Positions 15,566 through 24,541 are shown, numbered from the stretch's first letter. The stretch is 64,000 bases of DNA from Hymenobacter edaphi (GCF_003258365.1 NZ_QHKM01000004.1:186001-250000), one strand, 5' to 3'. Notes: generated by a model not told the origin, from the sequence alone. A program made the numbers and translations.

Positions 15566-17245
15566 ATGCTGGTTGACCTTCGTATTCAGAACTACGCCCT
15601 GATTGAGTCCCTGGAGCTTCGGCCCTCAGCGCAGCTCAACATTATCACGGGCGAAACCGGCGCCGGCAAGTCCATTATGCTCGGCGCCATCGGGCTGCTG
15701 CTCGGCAACCGGGCCGACTCCAAGCTGCTCTTCAACACGGCCCGAAAGTGCGTGATTGAGGGGCAGTTCGACATTTCGGGCTACCAGCTGCAGGACATCT
15801 TCGAGGCCGAGGACCTGGACTACGACGCGCAGTGCATCCTGCGCCGCGAAATAGCCCCGACGGGCAAGTCCCGCGCCTTCGTCAACGACACGCCGGTGAC
15901 GGTGGAGACGCTTCGCAAGATCGGGGCAAACCTGATGGACATCCACTCCCAGCACGACACGCTGCTGCTCGGCGACCCGGTGTTCCAGCTCAACCTCATC
16001 GACCTCTACGCCGGCCTGGTGCCCACGCGCACCCAGTACGGCGCGGCTTTCCGCCAGTACCGCAAGCTGGCCGCCGACCTCAAAACCCTGGAAGACCAGG
16101 TGGTGCAGGCCAACAAGGAGCTGGACTACCACAGCTTTCTGCTCAACGAGCTGGAGGAAGCCCGCCTCGACGGCGAAGACCAGGAGGTGCTGGAGCAGGA
16201 ACTGAAGGAGCTGGAGCACGCCGAGGAAATCAAGCTCAAGCTCGGCTACGCCCTGCAAAGCCTTGCGGACGGGGAGTACTGCGCCACCGCCTCGCTCAAG
16301 GAAACCAGCATCGTGCTGGGCCAGATTGCGGCCTACTCCGAGGGCGCCCGGCAGCTCAAGGAGCGCCTCGACAGCTGCCTGATCGAGCTGCGCGACGTGG
16401 CCGACGAGGCCGAGCAGGCCCAGCAGCGCACCGAAGCCGACCCCTTGCGCCTCGACGAAATTCAGCAGCGCCTGACCTTGCTCTACAACCTGCAGCGCAA
16501 GCACCAGGTGCGCGACCTGGCCGCCCTGCTGCTGGTACGCGAGGAGCTGCGCCAGAAAGTGGGCTCGGTGCTGAACCTGGACAAGGAAATCAGCCGCCTG
16601 CGCCGCGACGCGGAAGGCGCCCTGGCCACCGTGAACAAGCGCGCCGCCCACCTCTCGGAGCAGCGGCGGCGGGCTTTCCCGCAGTTCGAAAAGGAGCTGG
16701 CCGGGCTGCTCTTCGACCTGGGCATGCCCAACGCCCGCCTGCTGGTGCAGCACAGCACCGGCCAGCCCGCCACCTCCGGCACCGACGTTATCAGCCTGCT
16801 CTTCACGGCCAACCGCGGCGCCCAGCCGCAGACCCTGAGCAAGGCCGCCTCGGGCGGGGAATTTTCGCGCCTGATGCTGTGCGTGAAGTACCTGCTGGCC
16901 GACAAGACCGCCCTGCCCACCATCGTATTCGACGAAATCGACACGGGCATCAGCGGAGAAATAGCGGTGAAAGTGGGCCGCATGATGCAGCAGATGGCCA
17001 AAAAGCACCAGCTGGTGGCCATTTCGCACCTGCCGCAGATGGCCGCCGCCGGCGACGCGCACTTCTACGTGTACAAGGAAGACCGCCCCGACCGTACCAT
17101 CAGCCGCATCCGCCGCCTGACGGAGGAGGAGCGCATCCGCGAAATTGCCCAGATGATTTCGGGCGCCCGCGTGAGCGAAAACGCGGTGCAGAGCGCCCGC
17201 GAGCTGCTGGCCCTGCGCGGCGAAAGTGACCTGGTAGCGGCGTGA
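15566..17245 (+). CDS. recN: DNA repair protein RecN
   Basis: The 559-residue SMC-like ATPase acts in double-strand break repair with RecA. The Walker A motif GETGAGKS is at residues 29-36, long coiled coils fill the middle (ELKELEHAEEIKLKL, RDVADEAEQAQQR), and the C-terminal half has the signature SGGEFSRLMLCVK and the Walker B VFDEIDTGISG. The ATG at 15566 gives the conserved N-terminus MLVDLRIQNYALI. A longer in-frame start at 15356 was rejected because the extension is not RecN-like and overlaps the promoter. Confidence 0.96.
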   Translation: MLVDLRIQNYALIESLELRPSAQLNIITGETGAGKSIMLGAIGLLLGNRADSKLLFNTARKCVIEGQFDISGYQLQDIFEAEDLDYDAQCILRREIAPTGKSRAFVNDTPVTVETLRKIGANLMDIHSQHDTLLLGDPVFQLNLIDLYAGLVPTRTQYGAAFRQYRKLAADLKTLEDQVVQANKELDYHSFLLNELEEARLDGEDQEVLEQELKELEHAEEIKLKLGYALQSLADGEYCATASLKETSIVLGQIAAYSEGARQLKERLDSCLIELRDVADEAEQAQQRTEADPLRLDEIQQRLTLLYNLQRKHQVRDLAALLLVREELRQKVGSVLNLDKEISRLRRDAEGALATVNKRAAHLSEQRRRAFPQFEKELAGLLFDLGMPNARLLVQHSTGQPATSGTDVISLLFTANRGAQPQTLSKAASGGEFSRLMLCVKYLLADKTALPTIVFDEIDTGISGEIAVKVGRMMQQMAKKHQLVAISHLPQMAAAGDAHFYVYKEDRPDRTISRIRRLTEEERIREIAQMISGARVSENAVQSARELLALRGESDLVAA

Positions 17246-17271
17246 CGTATGGATGAACGTTGAAAACGTTG

Positions 17272-17350
17272 GTCATGTCGAGCGAAGCGAGACATCTGGG
17301 TGCAGGTCGTTGAAAGTCTTTACCCAGATGTCTCGCTTCGCTCAATACGA
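17272..17350. repeat. Dispersed palindrome, ATGTCGAGCGAAGCGAGACAT type (element C)
   Basis: Left arm 17274-17300 and right arm 17322-17350 pair almost perfectly, with the loop GCAGGTCGTTGAAAGTCTTT. Each arm is itself a small hairpin: ATGTC pairs with GACAT around GAGCGAAGCGA, which contains the very stable mini-hairpin sequence GCGAAGC. It sits 24 bases before the GIY-YIG gene. Confidence 0.88.
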
Positions 17351-17373
17351 CCGTAACCGTTAGATTATCAGCT

Positions 17374-17679
17374 ATGAAATACCTCAACTATTGCGTTTAC
17401 ATCGTGACGAATCCGAAGAAGACGGTACTGTACATCGGCGTCACCAATGGTTTGGTGCGTCGGCTGGATGAGCACCTGAACAATGCTGGCAGACCGCATA
17501 CCTTCGCGGGCCGCTACTGGTGCCATCTGCTGGTGCATTGGGAATTGTTTGCCAATGTGCAGCAGGCTATTGCGCGGGAAAAGGAGTTGAAGGGCTGGAG
17601 CCGCACCAAGAAAGACGCGCTGGTTACGGCGCAAAACCCGGAATGGCGGGAGCTGAACCAGGAGGTTGGCGGGTTCTGA
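17374..17679 (+). CDS. GIY-YIG nuclease family protein (COG2827/YhbQ-like)
   Basis: The 101-residue protein is a single GIY-YIG domain: CVYIVTN (7-13) and LYIGVT (19-24) are the two beta strands of the name motif, Arg29/Arg30 follow in LVRRLDEH, and a catalytic-type glutamate lies in REKELKGW (68-75). The C-terminus NPEWREL is typical of the small COG2827 group. This domain cuts DNA in UvrC and homing endonucleases, but the small group has little known function. Codon use is less GC-biased than recN and fabI. It lies alone between palindromes C and D, which are in opposite orientation, so it may be part of a mobile unit. Confidence 0.88.
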   Translation: MKYLNYCVYIVTNPKKTVLYIGVTNGLVRRLDEHLNNAGRPHTFAGRYWCHLLVHWELFANVQQAIAREKELKGWSRTKKDALVTAQNPEWRELNQEVGGF

Positions 17680-17684
17680 CGTTG

Positions 17685-17782
17685 TTATGTCGAATATGTT
17701 GCGCATCAAGCAAGTGACGAGACATCTGGGTTAATTTCGTTCAACGACTTGCACCCAGATGTCTCGCTTCGCTCGACATGAC
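17685..17782. repeat. Dispersed palindrome, ATGTCGAGCGAAGCGAGACAT type, inverted and interrupted (element D)
   Basis: The right arm 17753-17780 is an intact copy of the header. The left arm 17686-17732 starts ATGTCGA, then has an extra block of about 18 bases, then resumes with GAGACATCTGGGT. The loop on the minus strand (GCAAGTCGTTGAACG) matches the plus-strand loop of element C, so D is oriented opposite to C across the GIY-YIG gene. Confidence 0.85.
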
Positions 17783-17816
17783 ATTTGTCGCGCAGCGACA
17801 ATCTAGTTCGAACCCC

Positions 17817-17824
17817 TATTTTTG
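17817..17824 (+). promoter_or_regulatory. Bacteroidetes-type -7 element of fabI
   Basis: TATTTTTG fits TAnnTTTG and lies 39 bases upstream of the fabI ATG, directly after palindrome D. Confidence 0.6.
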
Positions 17825-17863
17825 CCCGTTCCTTTTTCCCGACTTCGACTCAACTCCGTTTTT

Positions 17864-18697
17864 ATGGCCAACAACCTCCTTGCCGGCAAGCGCGGCATCA
17901 TCTTCGGCGCCCTCAACGAGCAATCCATTGCCTGGAAAGTGGCGCAGCGCTGCCACGAAGAAGGCGCCACGTTTGTGCTGAGCAATGCCCCGCTGGCCAT
18001 GCGCATGGGCGAAATCAACAAGCTGTCGGAGGAGTGCAACGCCCCGATCATCGCGGCCGACGCGACGGTGGTAGAAGACCTGGAGAAAGTGTTCAGCGGC
18101 GCCGTGGAGCAGCTCGGCGGCAAGATTGACTTCGTGCTGCACAGCATTGGCATGAGCCCCAACATCCGCAAGGGCAAGGGCTACGGCGAGCTGAACTACG
18201 ACTGGTTCCAGAAGACCCTGGACATTTCGGCCCTGTCGTTTCACAAGATGCTGCACGTGGCCGAAAAGCAGGACGCGCTCAACGAGTGGGGCTCGGTGGT
18301 AGCCCTGTCGTACATCGCCGCCCAGCGCGCCTTCCTCGACTACACCGACATGTCGCAGGCCAAGGCCGTGCTCGAAAGCATTGCCCGCAGCTACGGCCAG
18401 CGCCTGGGCCACCTGAAGAAGGTGCGCGTGAACACCGTGTCGCAGTCGCCGACCAAAACCACGGCCGGCGCCGGCATCAGCGGCTTCAATGCCTTCTACG
18501 AGTACGCCGAGCGCATGTCGCCGCTGGGCAACGCCCCGGCCGAAGCCTGCGCCGACTACTGCGTGTCGTTGTTTTCGGACCTGACGCGCTTCGTGACCAT
18601 GCAGAACCTGATGCACGACGGCGGCTTCAGCACCACGGGCATCTCCGAGGGCATCGTGGAGGCCATTACGCAGGCCAGCGCCGGCAGCGAGGCGTAA
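17864..18697 (+). CDS. fabI: Enoyl-[acyl-carrier-protein] reductase (NADH), FabI type
   Basis: The 277-residue SDR-type enzyme performs the last step of each fatty-acid elongation cycle. The N-terminus GKRGIIFGALNEQSIAW is the FabI cofactor site, and Tyr160 and Lys167 form the Y-x6-K pair of FabI rather than the Y-x3-K of ordinary SDRs. Tyr150 (ALSYIAAQRAF) is the second conserved tyrosine. SQSPTKTTAGAGISG is the substrate-binding loop. The ATG at 17864 starts the conserved N-terminus. It is followed by its own terminator. Confidence 0.96.
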   Translation: MANNLLAGKRGIIFGALNEQSIAWKVAQRCHEEGATFVLSNAPLAMRMGEINKLSEECNAPIIAADATVVEDLEKVFSGAVEQLGGKIDFVLHSIGMSPNIRKGKGYGELNYDWFQKTLDISALSFHKMLHVAEKQDALNEWGSVVALSYIAAQRAFLDYTDMSQAKAVLESIARSYGQRLGHLKKVRVNTVSQSPTKTTAGAGISGFNAFYEYAERMSPLGNAPAEACADYCVSLFSDLTRFVTMQNLMHDGGFSTTGISEGIVEAITQASAGSEA

Positions 18698-18726
18698 GCC
18701 GGGCTTGTCCTTCTTGTCTTGCAACG

Positions 18727-18750
18727 AAGCCCGACCCGATGGTCGGGCTT
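18727..18750 (+). terminator. Terminator of fabI
   Basis: AAGCCCGACC / GGTCGGGCTT forms a perfect 10-bp stem with a 4-base loop, followed by CCTCTTTT. Confidence 0.85.
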
Positions 18751-18801
18751 CCTCTTTTGGGTGCGCCATCCGTGCCAATGCTACGGGGGCGGCTATGAAA
18801 A

Positions 18802-18825
18802 ACGCCCGGCCGCAAGGCCGGGCGT
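18802..18825 (-). terminator. Terminator of the Kazal lipoprotein gene
   Basis: ACGCCCGGCC / GGCCGGGCGT is a perfect 10-bp stem with the loop GCAA; on the minus strand it is followed by TTTTTC. Confidence 0.8.
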
Positions 18826-18858
18826 CGTGGAAGTTGCAATAGGGGAGAGGAAGCGGGC

Positions 18859-19122
18859 CTAGATGGGGCCGCCGCTGCCGTCGCAGGCGCCGCGGGTGTA
18901 GCTGGTCACGCCGGCCCGCCGGGCGTAGCAGGCGTTGCTGTAGGTGACGCCGTTGCTGCCGCAAACGGGGTCGTACACGTCCAGGCACTCGTAGCCGGGG
19001 CCCGCTTTCACCTCGCTGGTGGCGGTGGCTGCCAGCTTGGCCGATGGCAGCGCTTCCTGCTTGCCGCAGGCCGTAGCCAGCGCCAGCAGGGAGAGCAGGG
19101 TAAGGGTCTTGAGCGTTTTCAT
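18859..19122 (-). CDS. Small lipoprotein with Kazal-type domain
   Basis: The 87-residue product has a lipoprotein signal ending ALATAC (Cys20) and a C-terminal Kazal-like domain with YDPVCGSNGVTYSNAC and GAC. Kazal domains inhibit serine proteases, usually with six cysteines; this one shows four, so it is a reduced form. A paralogue with six domain cysteines is at 46171-46425. The mature lipoprotein could guard the envelope against proteases, but that is inference. The ATG at 19122 starts the signal. Confidence 0.82.
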   Translation of the reverse strand: MKTLKTLTLLSLLALATACGKQEALPSAKLAATATSEVKAGPGYECLDVYDPVCGSNGVTYSNACYARRAGVTSYTRGACDGSGGPI

Positions 19123-19305
19123 AGAGCGTTTTGGTTGGTTGGGTGAACAATATGACGCGAGTAAGGTAGTAGGAAAAAACACGGAAACAAGTGCTGCCCG
19201 AGCAGCCTTGCCCAATTGCGCGGTTGGCGCAGGCGGCAATGAAAAGTAGCTTCGCCCTCACCCGGCCCGGGTTGCCCGGCACCCGGAAGCTGCTTGTTAT
19301 TCCCG

Positions 19306-19605
19306 ATGATTTCCCTGCCCGAGCACCTGGAGTGCCTCGGCCTGCCGGCCGCAGCAAGTGAAGCCACCCGGCGGGCCGTGCACGCGGCCCACGCCCGTGC
19401 TATGCCGTTCGAAAACCTCGACATCCCCCCCGGCCAGCCCATCAGCGGCGAGGTAGCAGCCATTTTCGTCAAGCTCATCCGGCCCGGTGGCGCGCAGACC
19501 TACCGCGTGGCCGACGAAGCCGAGTACCGGCCGGTGCGGGCCGCCGAATTCGACATCGAGCTGACGGCGGCCGAGCAGCTGCGGCCGCGGCTGGCGGCGC
19601 AGTAG
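19306..19605 (+). pseudogene. Remnant of arylamine N-acetyltransferase (NAT)
   Basis: The first 55 residues (HLECLGLPAAASEATRRAVHAAHARA, then PFENLDIPPGQPIS) match the start of NAT enzymes, which transfer acetyl groups to arylamines. Where NAT continues with RGGYCFEQN, holding the catalytic Cys, this frame reads RPGGAQTYRVADEAEYRPV and ends after 99 residues, while NATs have about 260-280. The tail resembles a later part of the family (the strand before FELT). The simplest reading is an internal deletion that removed the active site. A short functional protein cannot be excluded. Confidence 0.6.
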
Positions 19606-19615
19606 CCCCGCCGTG

Positions 19616-20551
19616 TCAGTAGCCCCGGCGCAGCTCCACCAGGTTTTCCGGCTGCTCGCCGCGCTGCAGCCGCGCCAGGTTGCCGAGCAGGATATCCACC
19701 TTGCCTTCGTCTTCGCGGGGCTGGCCGCCAGCGGTGTGCTGGGTGAGCAGCACCTGCGGCAGGGCCCAGAGCGGGTGTTCGGGCGGCAGCGGCTCCTGGG
19801 CCGTCACGTCGAGCACGGCGCCGCCGAGCCGGCCCTCCTGCAGGGCCCGGATCAGCGCGGGCTCGTCGGTGGTGGTGCCGCGGCCCACGCTGGCGTACAC
19901 GCTGCCGGGGCGCATGGCATGAATGAGGTCAGCCGAGAAAAAGCCCCGGGCGCTGCCGGGCAGGCAGTTTATTACCAGGTCAGTGTCGGGCAAGGCGGCC
20001 CGCAGCTCGTCTTTGGAATGCAGCTGGGCCCGCGCATCGGTGCGGGCCAGCAGGCGCACCTGGCAGCGGAAACCGCCGAGCTGCTCCCGCACCGCCAGCC
20101 CGATGGCCCCGGCGCCGAGGACGATGACGCGCTGCCCGCGCAGCAACTGCAGCTGCCGGCGCAGCGGCGCGCCCACCCAGGTGTGCTGGTGTTGCAGCAC
20201 GGCCAGCTCGTTGAGGCGGCGGTAGTGCGCCAGAATGCCGGCCACGATGGTTTCGGCGCAGGGCCAGGCGAAAAAGTCGCCGACGTTGGCCACCGGAAAC
20301 GGCACCTGCAGCCCGGCGTACTGGTCGAAGCCGGCCGAGTCGATTTGCCAGAAGCGCAGGCCGGGCGGCGGCTCCGGGCTCAGCCAGGCCGGCGGCGGGT
20401 TGCCCATCAGCAGATCGGCCGCCTGGAAAGCGGCGCCCTGCTCGGCGGCGGACAGCTCGGTGCGAAACGTGACTTCGGTAGCCGGCGGTAGCTGCTGCCG
20501 CAGGTAGGCGCGGGCGGCGGCGCTGAGGGCGGAATAAACGAACAGGCGCAT
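19616..20551 (-). CDS. D-2-hydroxyacid dehydrogenase
   Basis: The 311-residue protein has the NAD-binding motif GAGAIGLAVREQL in the middle, the DTDLVINCLPGS and VGRGTTTDE segments of the family, and the catalytic acid pair near the C-terminus (AQEPLPPEHPLW and TQHTAGG with the histidine). These enzymes reduce 2-keto acids to D-2-hydroxy acids, or the reverse, and many look alike, so the substrate cannot be told. The stop lies 10 bases after the end of the NAT remnant on the other strand. Confidence 0.88.
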   Translation of the reverse strand: MRLFVYSALSAAARAYLRQQLPPATEVTFRTELSAAEQGAAFQAADLLMGNPPPAWLSPEPPPGLRFWQIDSAGFDQYAGLQVPFPVANVGDFFAWPCAETIVAGILAHYRRLNELAVLQHQHTWVGAPLRRQLQLLRGQRVIVLGAGAIGLAVREQLGGFRCQVRLLARTDARAQLHSKDELRAALPDTDLVINCLPGSARGFFSADLIHAMRPGSVYASVGRGTTTDEPALIRALQEGRLGGAVLDVTAQEPLPPEHPLWALPQVLLTQHTAGGQPREDEGKVDILLGNLARLQRGEQPENLVELRRGY

Positions 20552-20730
20552 AGCGGAAGGAAAAGAGGAAACCAGGGACCGGAACGGCCGGGGCAGGGCT
20601 GTTTACGGCAGAAGCCGGCCGTGCGCCGTCGGGCGTGGCCGGGAGAGGGGAGCATGGGTAAGGGCTGCGGGGCTACCGCCTGCCGCACAAGGGCTTATAT
20701 AGAATGCTTGTTATTGCCTAATTTTCAGGC

Positions 20731-22830
20731 ATGAAGTCTTGCCGTGCGCTGTTGCCTGGGTTTCTGTTTGTGTTCGGTCTGATACTTTCGGGCCGCGCCC
20801 AGAGCCCGCAAACGCCCGCCCTGCGCCGCGCCCTGGCCCGTGCCACGGCCGATACCACCCGCGTGCTGCTGCTGGCCGACCTGAGCGCCACCTTCCGCTA
20901 CTCGCGCTACGACTCGGTGCAGCACTACGCCAGCCAGGGCCTGGAGCTGGCCCGGCGCATCGGCTACGCCAAGGGCGAAGGGCGCTGCCTCTCGCGGCTG
21001 GCTTTGCTGCAGGCCGAGCGCGGCAACCTGCCTCAGGCCCTGCGCACCGACCTGCGGGCCCTGGACCTGCACCAGGCCGCCCGCGACGCCGACGGCACGG
21101 CCCGCACCCTCAATCAGGCCGGCCTGCTCTATCAGGCCCTCGACGACCACCGCCCCGCGCTGGCCTACTACTTCCGCGCCAAGGCCATCTACGACCACAG
21201 CCCCCACCTCGACGACTCGCAGCTGGTGAGCGTGCTCACCAACCTGGGCTCGACCTACGTGGGCCGCCGGCAGCTCGACTCGGCCGCGTATTTCCTGAAC
21301 CAGGCCTACGCCCTGACCACCCGCTCGCGCACCATTGCCCAGAGCTATTGGGGCAACCCGCTGCCCTACGTGCTGCGCGAACTGGGCCTGTTGGAAGCCG
21401 CCAAAGGACGCATCAGTCTGGCCATCAACTACTATCACCGCAGCGCCCGCGTCGCCCTGCCCGAAAATGACCGGCGCAGCGCCTGCCGGGCCTACCAGTA
21501 CTTGGCCGAGCTGTACCACGAGCGGGGGCAGACCGATTCGAGCATCTTCTACGCCCGCCGCGCCCTGCAAACGGGCCAGACGCTGCCCTACGTGGTGGGC
21601 GTGGTGCGCACCAGCCGCCTGCTGGCCGATGTGTTTGCGGCCCGCCGCCAGCGCGACAGCACGCTGAAATACCTGCTGATCCGGCAAACGGCCGAGGACA
21701 GCCTCTACAACCCCCAGCGCATCAAGCAGCTCGACGCCATCGGCTTTGCCGAGCAGCAGCGCCTGCAGCAGCTGGAGGATGAGCGCGTGGAGTACGCCGC
21801 CCGCCTGCGCAACTACGCCCTGTGGGGCGGCCTGGGCGTGCTGGCGCTGCTGGTGCTCGGCCTGGGATACTACAACCGCCGCCAGCGCCTGGCCAACGCC
21901 GAGCTGCAGCGCCTCAACGCCCAGGTAACCCACCAGAGCCAGGAACTGACCACCCAGCGCGACCGGCTGGCTGAAATGCTGCAGGAGCTGCGTACCGCCC
22001 AGCAACAGCTGGTGCTACGCGAAAAAATGGCTTCGCTGGGCGAGCTGATGGCCGGCGTGGCCCACGAGATTCAGCAGCCCGCGCAGGCCATTCACAACCT
22101 GGCCGGCGTGAGCGAGCAGCTGTGCCAGGAGCTGCGGCTGGAGCTGGTGAAGGGCGAGGAGCTGCAGCCCGCCGACCTAGAGCTGCTCGACGAGATGCTG
22201 CTGACGCTGGCGCGGCACCAGGCCAAAATCAGCCAGCACAGCCAGCGGGCGGGCAGCATCGTGCGGGGCATGGTGGAGTACGGTGGCTCGCAGCCCGCCG
22301 CCCGCCAGCCCACCGACCTCAACGCCCTGGCCGAGGACTACCTGCGCCTGACCTACCACGACATGCGCGCCAAGCAGCGCAACTTCCACGCGGCCCTGCT
22401 GCCCCGCCTCGATCCGGCCGTGGGCACCGTGGAAGTGGTGCGCCACGACCTGGGCCGCGTGCTCATCAGCCTCTTTGCCAACGCCTTCTACGCCGTGCAG
22501 GAGCGCCGCCAGCAAACCGACGCCGCCACCGACGACGCCGCGGAATACGTGCCGCAGGTGATGCTGACCACCGAGCGCACCGGCCCGCAGCAGGTGCGCA
22601 TCTGCGTGCGCGATAACGGCCTGGGCATTCCGGCCGAGGCGCAGCCACACGTGTTCGAGCGGTTTTTCAGCACCAAGCCCGCCGACGAAGGCCCCGGCCT
22701 GGGCCTGGCCCTGAGCCGCGACATTGTGCACAGCCTCGGCGGCATGCTCACGCTTCACACCGAGCCCGGCGCCTTCACCGAGCTGGTGGTGACGCTGCCG
22801 GTGCCCGCCCTGGCGCCGCTGTCGGCATAA
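20731..22830 (+). CDS. Sensor histidine kinase with periplasmic TPR domain
   Basis: The 699-residue protein has a signal peptide (FLFVFGLILSGRAQ), about 320 residues of TPR-like repeats (ALDLHQAARDADGTARTLNQ, AYYFRAKAIYDHS), a single membrane segment near residue 370 (LGVLALLVLGLGYY), a coiled coil, and the kinase core. The H box EKMASLGELMAGVAHEIQQP has His445; NDNG-like DNGLGIP and GPGLGLALSRDI are the ATP-binding boxes. The usual HEIQNP reads HEIQQP. No response regulator gene is adjacent, so this is an orphan kinase. The stimulus is unknown. Confidence 0.92.
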   Translation: MKSCRALLPGFLFVFGLILSGRAQSPQTPALRRALARATADTTRVLLLADLSATFRYSRYDSVQHYASQGLELARRIGYAKGEGRCLSRLALLQAERGNLPQALRTDLRALDLHQAARDADGTARTLNQAGLLYQALDDHRPALAYYFRAKAIYDHSPHLDDSQLVSVLTNLGSTYVGRRQLDSAAYFLNQAYALTTRSRTIAQSYWGNPLPYVLRELGLLEAAKGRISLAINYYHRSARVALPENDRRSACRAYQYLAELYHERGQTDSSIFYARRALQTGQTLPYVVGVVRTSRLLADVFAARRQRDSTLKYLLIRQTAEDSLYNPQRIKQLDAIGFAEQQRLQQLEDERVEYAARLRNYALWGGLGVLALLVLGLGYYNRRQRLANAELQRLNAQVTHQSQELTTQRDRLAEMLQELRTAQQQLVLREKMASLGELMAGVAHEIQQPAQAIHNLAGVSEQLCQELRLELVKGEELQPADLELLDEMLLTLARHQAKISQHSQRAGSIVRGMVEYGGSQPAARQPTDLNALAEDYLRLTYHDMRAKQRNFHAALLPRLDPAVGTVEVVRHDLGRVLISLFANAFYAVQERRQQTDAATDDAAEYVPQVMLTTERTGPQQVRICVRDNGLGIPAEAQPHVFERFFSTKPADEGPGLGLALSRDIVHSLGGMLTLHTEPGAFTELVVTLPVPALAPLSA

Positions 22831-22834
22831 AAAA

Positions 22835-22866
22835 GGCGGGGCGTAACCCGCGCGGCCGCCCCGCCC
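22835..22866. terminator. Bidirectional terminator between kinase and FAD dehydrogenase genes
   Basis: An imperfect GC-rich stem (GGCGGGGCG with CGCCCCGCC, one bulge) lies between the two convergent stops at 22830 and 22871, with an A-run on the left that gives T-run on the minus strand. Confidence 0.6.
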
Positions 22867-22870
22867 GCAC

Positions 22871-24541
22871 TCAGCTGGCGCCGGCCGCGGCCCGGCCGGC
22901 CGCGCGGCCCGAGAAGATGCAGCCGCCCAGAAACGTGCCTTCCAGCGCCCGGTAGCCGTGCATGCCCCCGCCGCCGAAGCCCGCCACTTCACCGGCGGCG
23001 TAGAGGCCCGGCACCGGCTGCCCGTCGGCCCCGAGCACGCGGCTGCTCAGGTCGGTCTGCAGGCCGCCGAGGGTTTTGCGCGTCAGAATGTTCAGGCGCA
23101 CGGCAATGAGCGGGCCCGCCGCGGGGTCGAGCAGGCGGTGGGGCGGGGCGGTGCGAATGAGCCGGTCGCCGAGGTAGGCGCGGGCCCCGCGAATGGCCGT
23201 AATCTGCCCGTCTTTGCCGAACGGGTTGGTTAGTTGCGCGTCGCGGGCGCGGATTTCCCGCTCCAGCGCGGCCAGCTCAATCAGCGGCTCGCCGCCTGCC
23301 AGCGCGTTCATGCCCTCGACCAGTGCCGGCAACGATTCGCGGACCACAAAATCGGCGCCGTGCTGCATGAAGGAAGCCACCGGCCCGGGCACCCCGCCGC
23401 GCACCCGCCCGAAGGTCTGCAGCACGCTTTTGTTGGTCAGGTCGGGGTTCTGCTCCGAGCCCGAAAGGGCAAATTCCTTGCGGATAATCTTCTGCGTCAG
23501 CACAAACCACGAGTAGTCGTAGCCGGTGTGCATCAGGTGCTGCAGGGTACCCAGCGTGTCGAAGCCGGGGTAGAGCGGGCCGGGCAGGCGGCGGCCCCGC
23601 GCATCGAGCCACAAGGAGGACGGTCCGGGCAGGATGCGGATGCCGTGTTGCGGCCAGATCGGTGCCCAGTTCGCTATGCCCTCGGTGTAGTGCCACATCC
23701 GGTCGGGGTTGATGATGCGCCCGCCGGCCCGCTCGGTGATGCCGAGCATGCGCCCGTCGACGTGCGCGGGCACGCCCGAGAGCAGGCGGCGGGGCGGCTC
23801 GCCGAGGCGGGCGGGCCAGTTCTGGCGCACCAGCTCGTGGTTGGCCCCGATGCCCCCGGCCGTGACGATAACCGCCTGGGCCCGGAATGTGAAGTCGCCC
23901 ACCACCTCGCGCGAGGTAGGCTGCCCGCGCTCCGCTTCGCTGGGGGCCAGCACTTCGCCGCCGGCGCCCACCACCGCGCCGCCCTGCACCAGCAGCTCGC
24001 TCACGCGATGCCGAAACTTGAACGTGAGCAGGCCGCGCCGGGCCGCGTCGCGCACGCGCTCCACGAAGGGCGCCACCACGGCCGGGCCGGTGCCCCAGGT
24101 CACGTGGAAGCGCGGCACCGAGTTGCCGGGGCCCAGGGCGCCGTAGCCGCCGCGCTCAGCCCAACCCACCACCGGAAAGAAGCGGATGCCGCGCCGGCGC
24201 AGCCAGCTACGCTTTTCGCCGGCCGCAAACTGCACGTAGGCCTCGGCCCAGCGCCGCGGCCAATGGTCCTCTTCGCGGTCGAAGCCGGCGGTGCCCAACC
24301 AGTCCTGCCAGGCCAGTTCGTAGGAGTCGCGGATGCCGAGGCGGCGCTGCTCGGGCGAATCGACCAGCAGCAGGCCGCCGAACGACCAGAAGGCCTGCCC
24401 GCCGAGGTTTTGCTCGGGCTCCTGGTCGAGCAGCAGCACGCGGCGGCCGGCGTCGGTCAGCTCGCAGGCGGCCACCAGGCCCGCCAGCCCGGCCCCGATG
24501 ATGAGCACGTCGGCTTCGGCGGGGGAAGTAGGGGAAGTCAT
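22871..24541 (-). CDS. FAD-binding dehydrogenase (flavocytochrome/KstD-like fold)
   Basis: The 556-residue protein opens with the dinucleotide-binding motif VLIIGAGLAGLVAACEL and an acidic strand end (LLLDQEPE), and closes with GLYAAGEVAGFGGGGMHGYRALEGTFLGGC, which is typical for the FAD-binding dehydrogenase group related to fumarate reductase and ketosteroid dehydrogenases. GGQAFWSFGG near residue 50 is also characteristic. The reaction is not known. The ATG at 24541 was chosen over the one at 24571 for fit to the family start. No signal peptide is visible. Confidence 0.85.
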   Translation of the reverse strand: MTSPTSPAEADVLIIGAGLAGLVAACELTDAGRRVLLLDQEPEQNLGGQAFWSFGGLLLVDSPEQRRLGIRDSYELAWQDWLGTAGFDREEDHWPRRWAEAYVQFAAGEKRSWLRRRGIRFFPVVGWAERGGYGALGPGNSVPRFHVTWGTGPAVVAPFVERVRDAARRGLLTFKFRHRVSELLVQGGAVVGAGGEVLAPSEAERGQPTSREVVGDFTFRAQAVIVTAGGIGANHELVRQNWPARLGEPPRRLLSGVPAHVDGRMLGITERAGGRIINPDRMWHYTEGIANWAPIWPQHGIRILPGPSSLWLDARGRRLPGPLYPGFDTLGTLQHLMHTGYDYSWFVLTQKIIRKEFALSGSEQNPDLTNKSVLQTFGRVRGGVPGPVASFMQHGADFVVRESLPALVEGMNALAGGEPLIELAALEREIRARDAQLTNPFGKDGQITAIRGARAYLGDRLIRTAPPHRLLDPAAGPLIAVRLNILTRKTLGGLQTDLSSRVLGADGQPVPGLYAAGEVAGFGGGGMHGYRALEGTFLGGCIFSGRAAGRAAAGAS

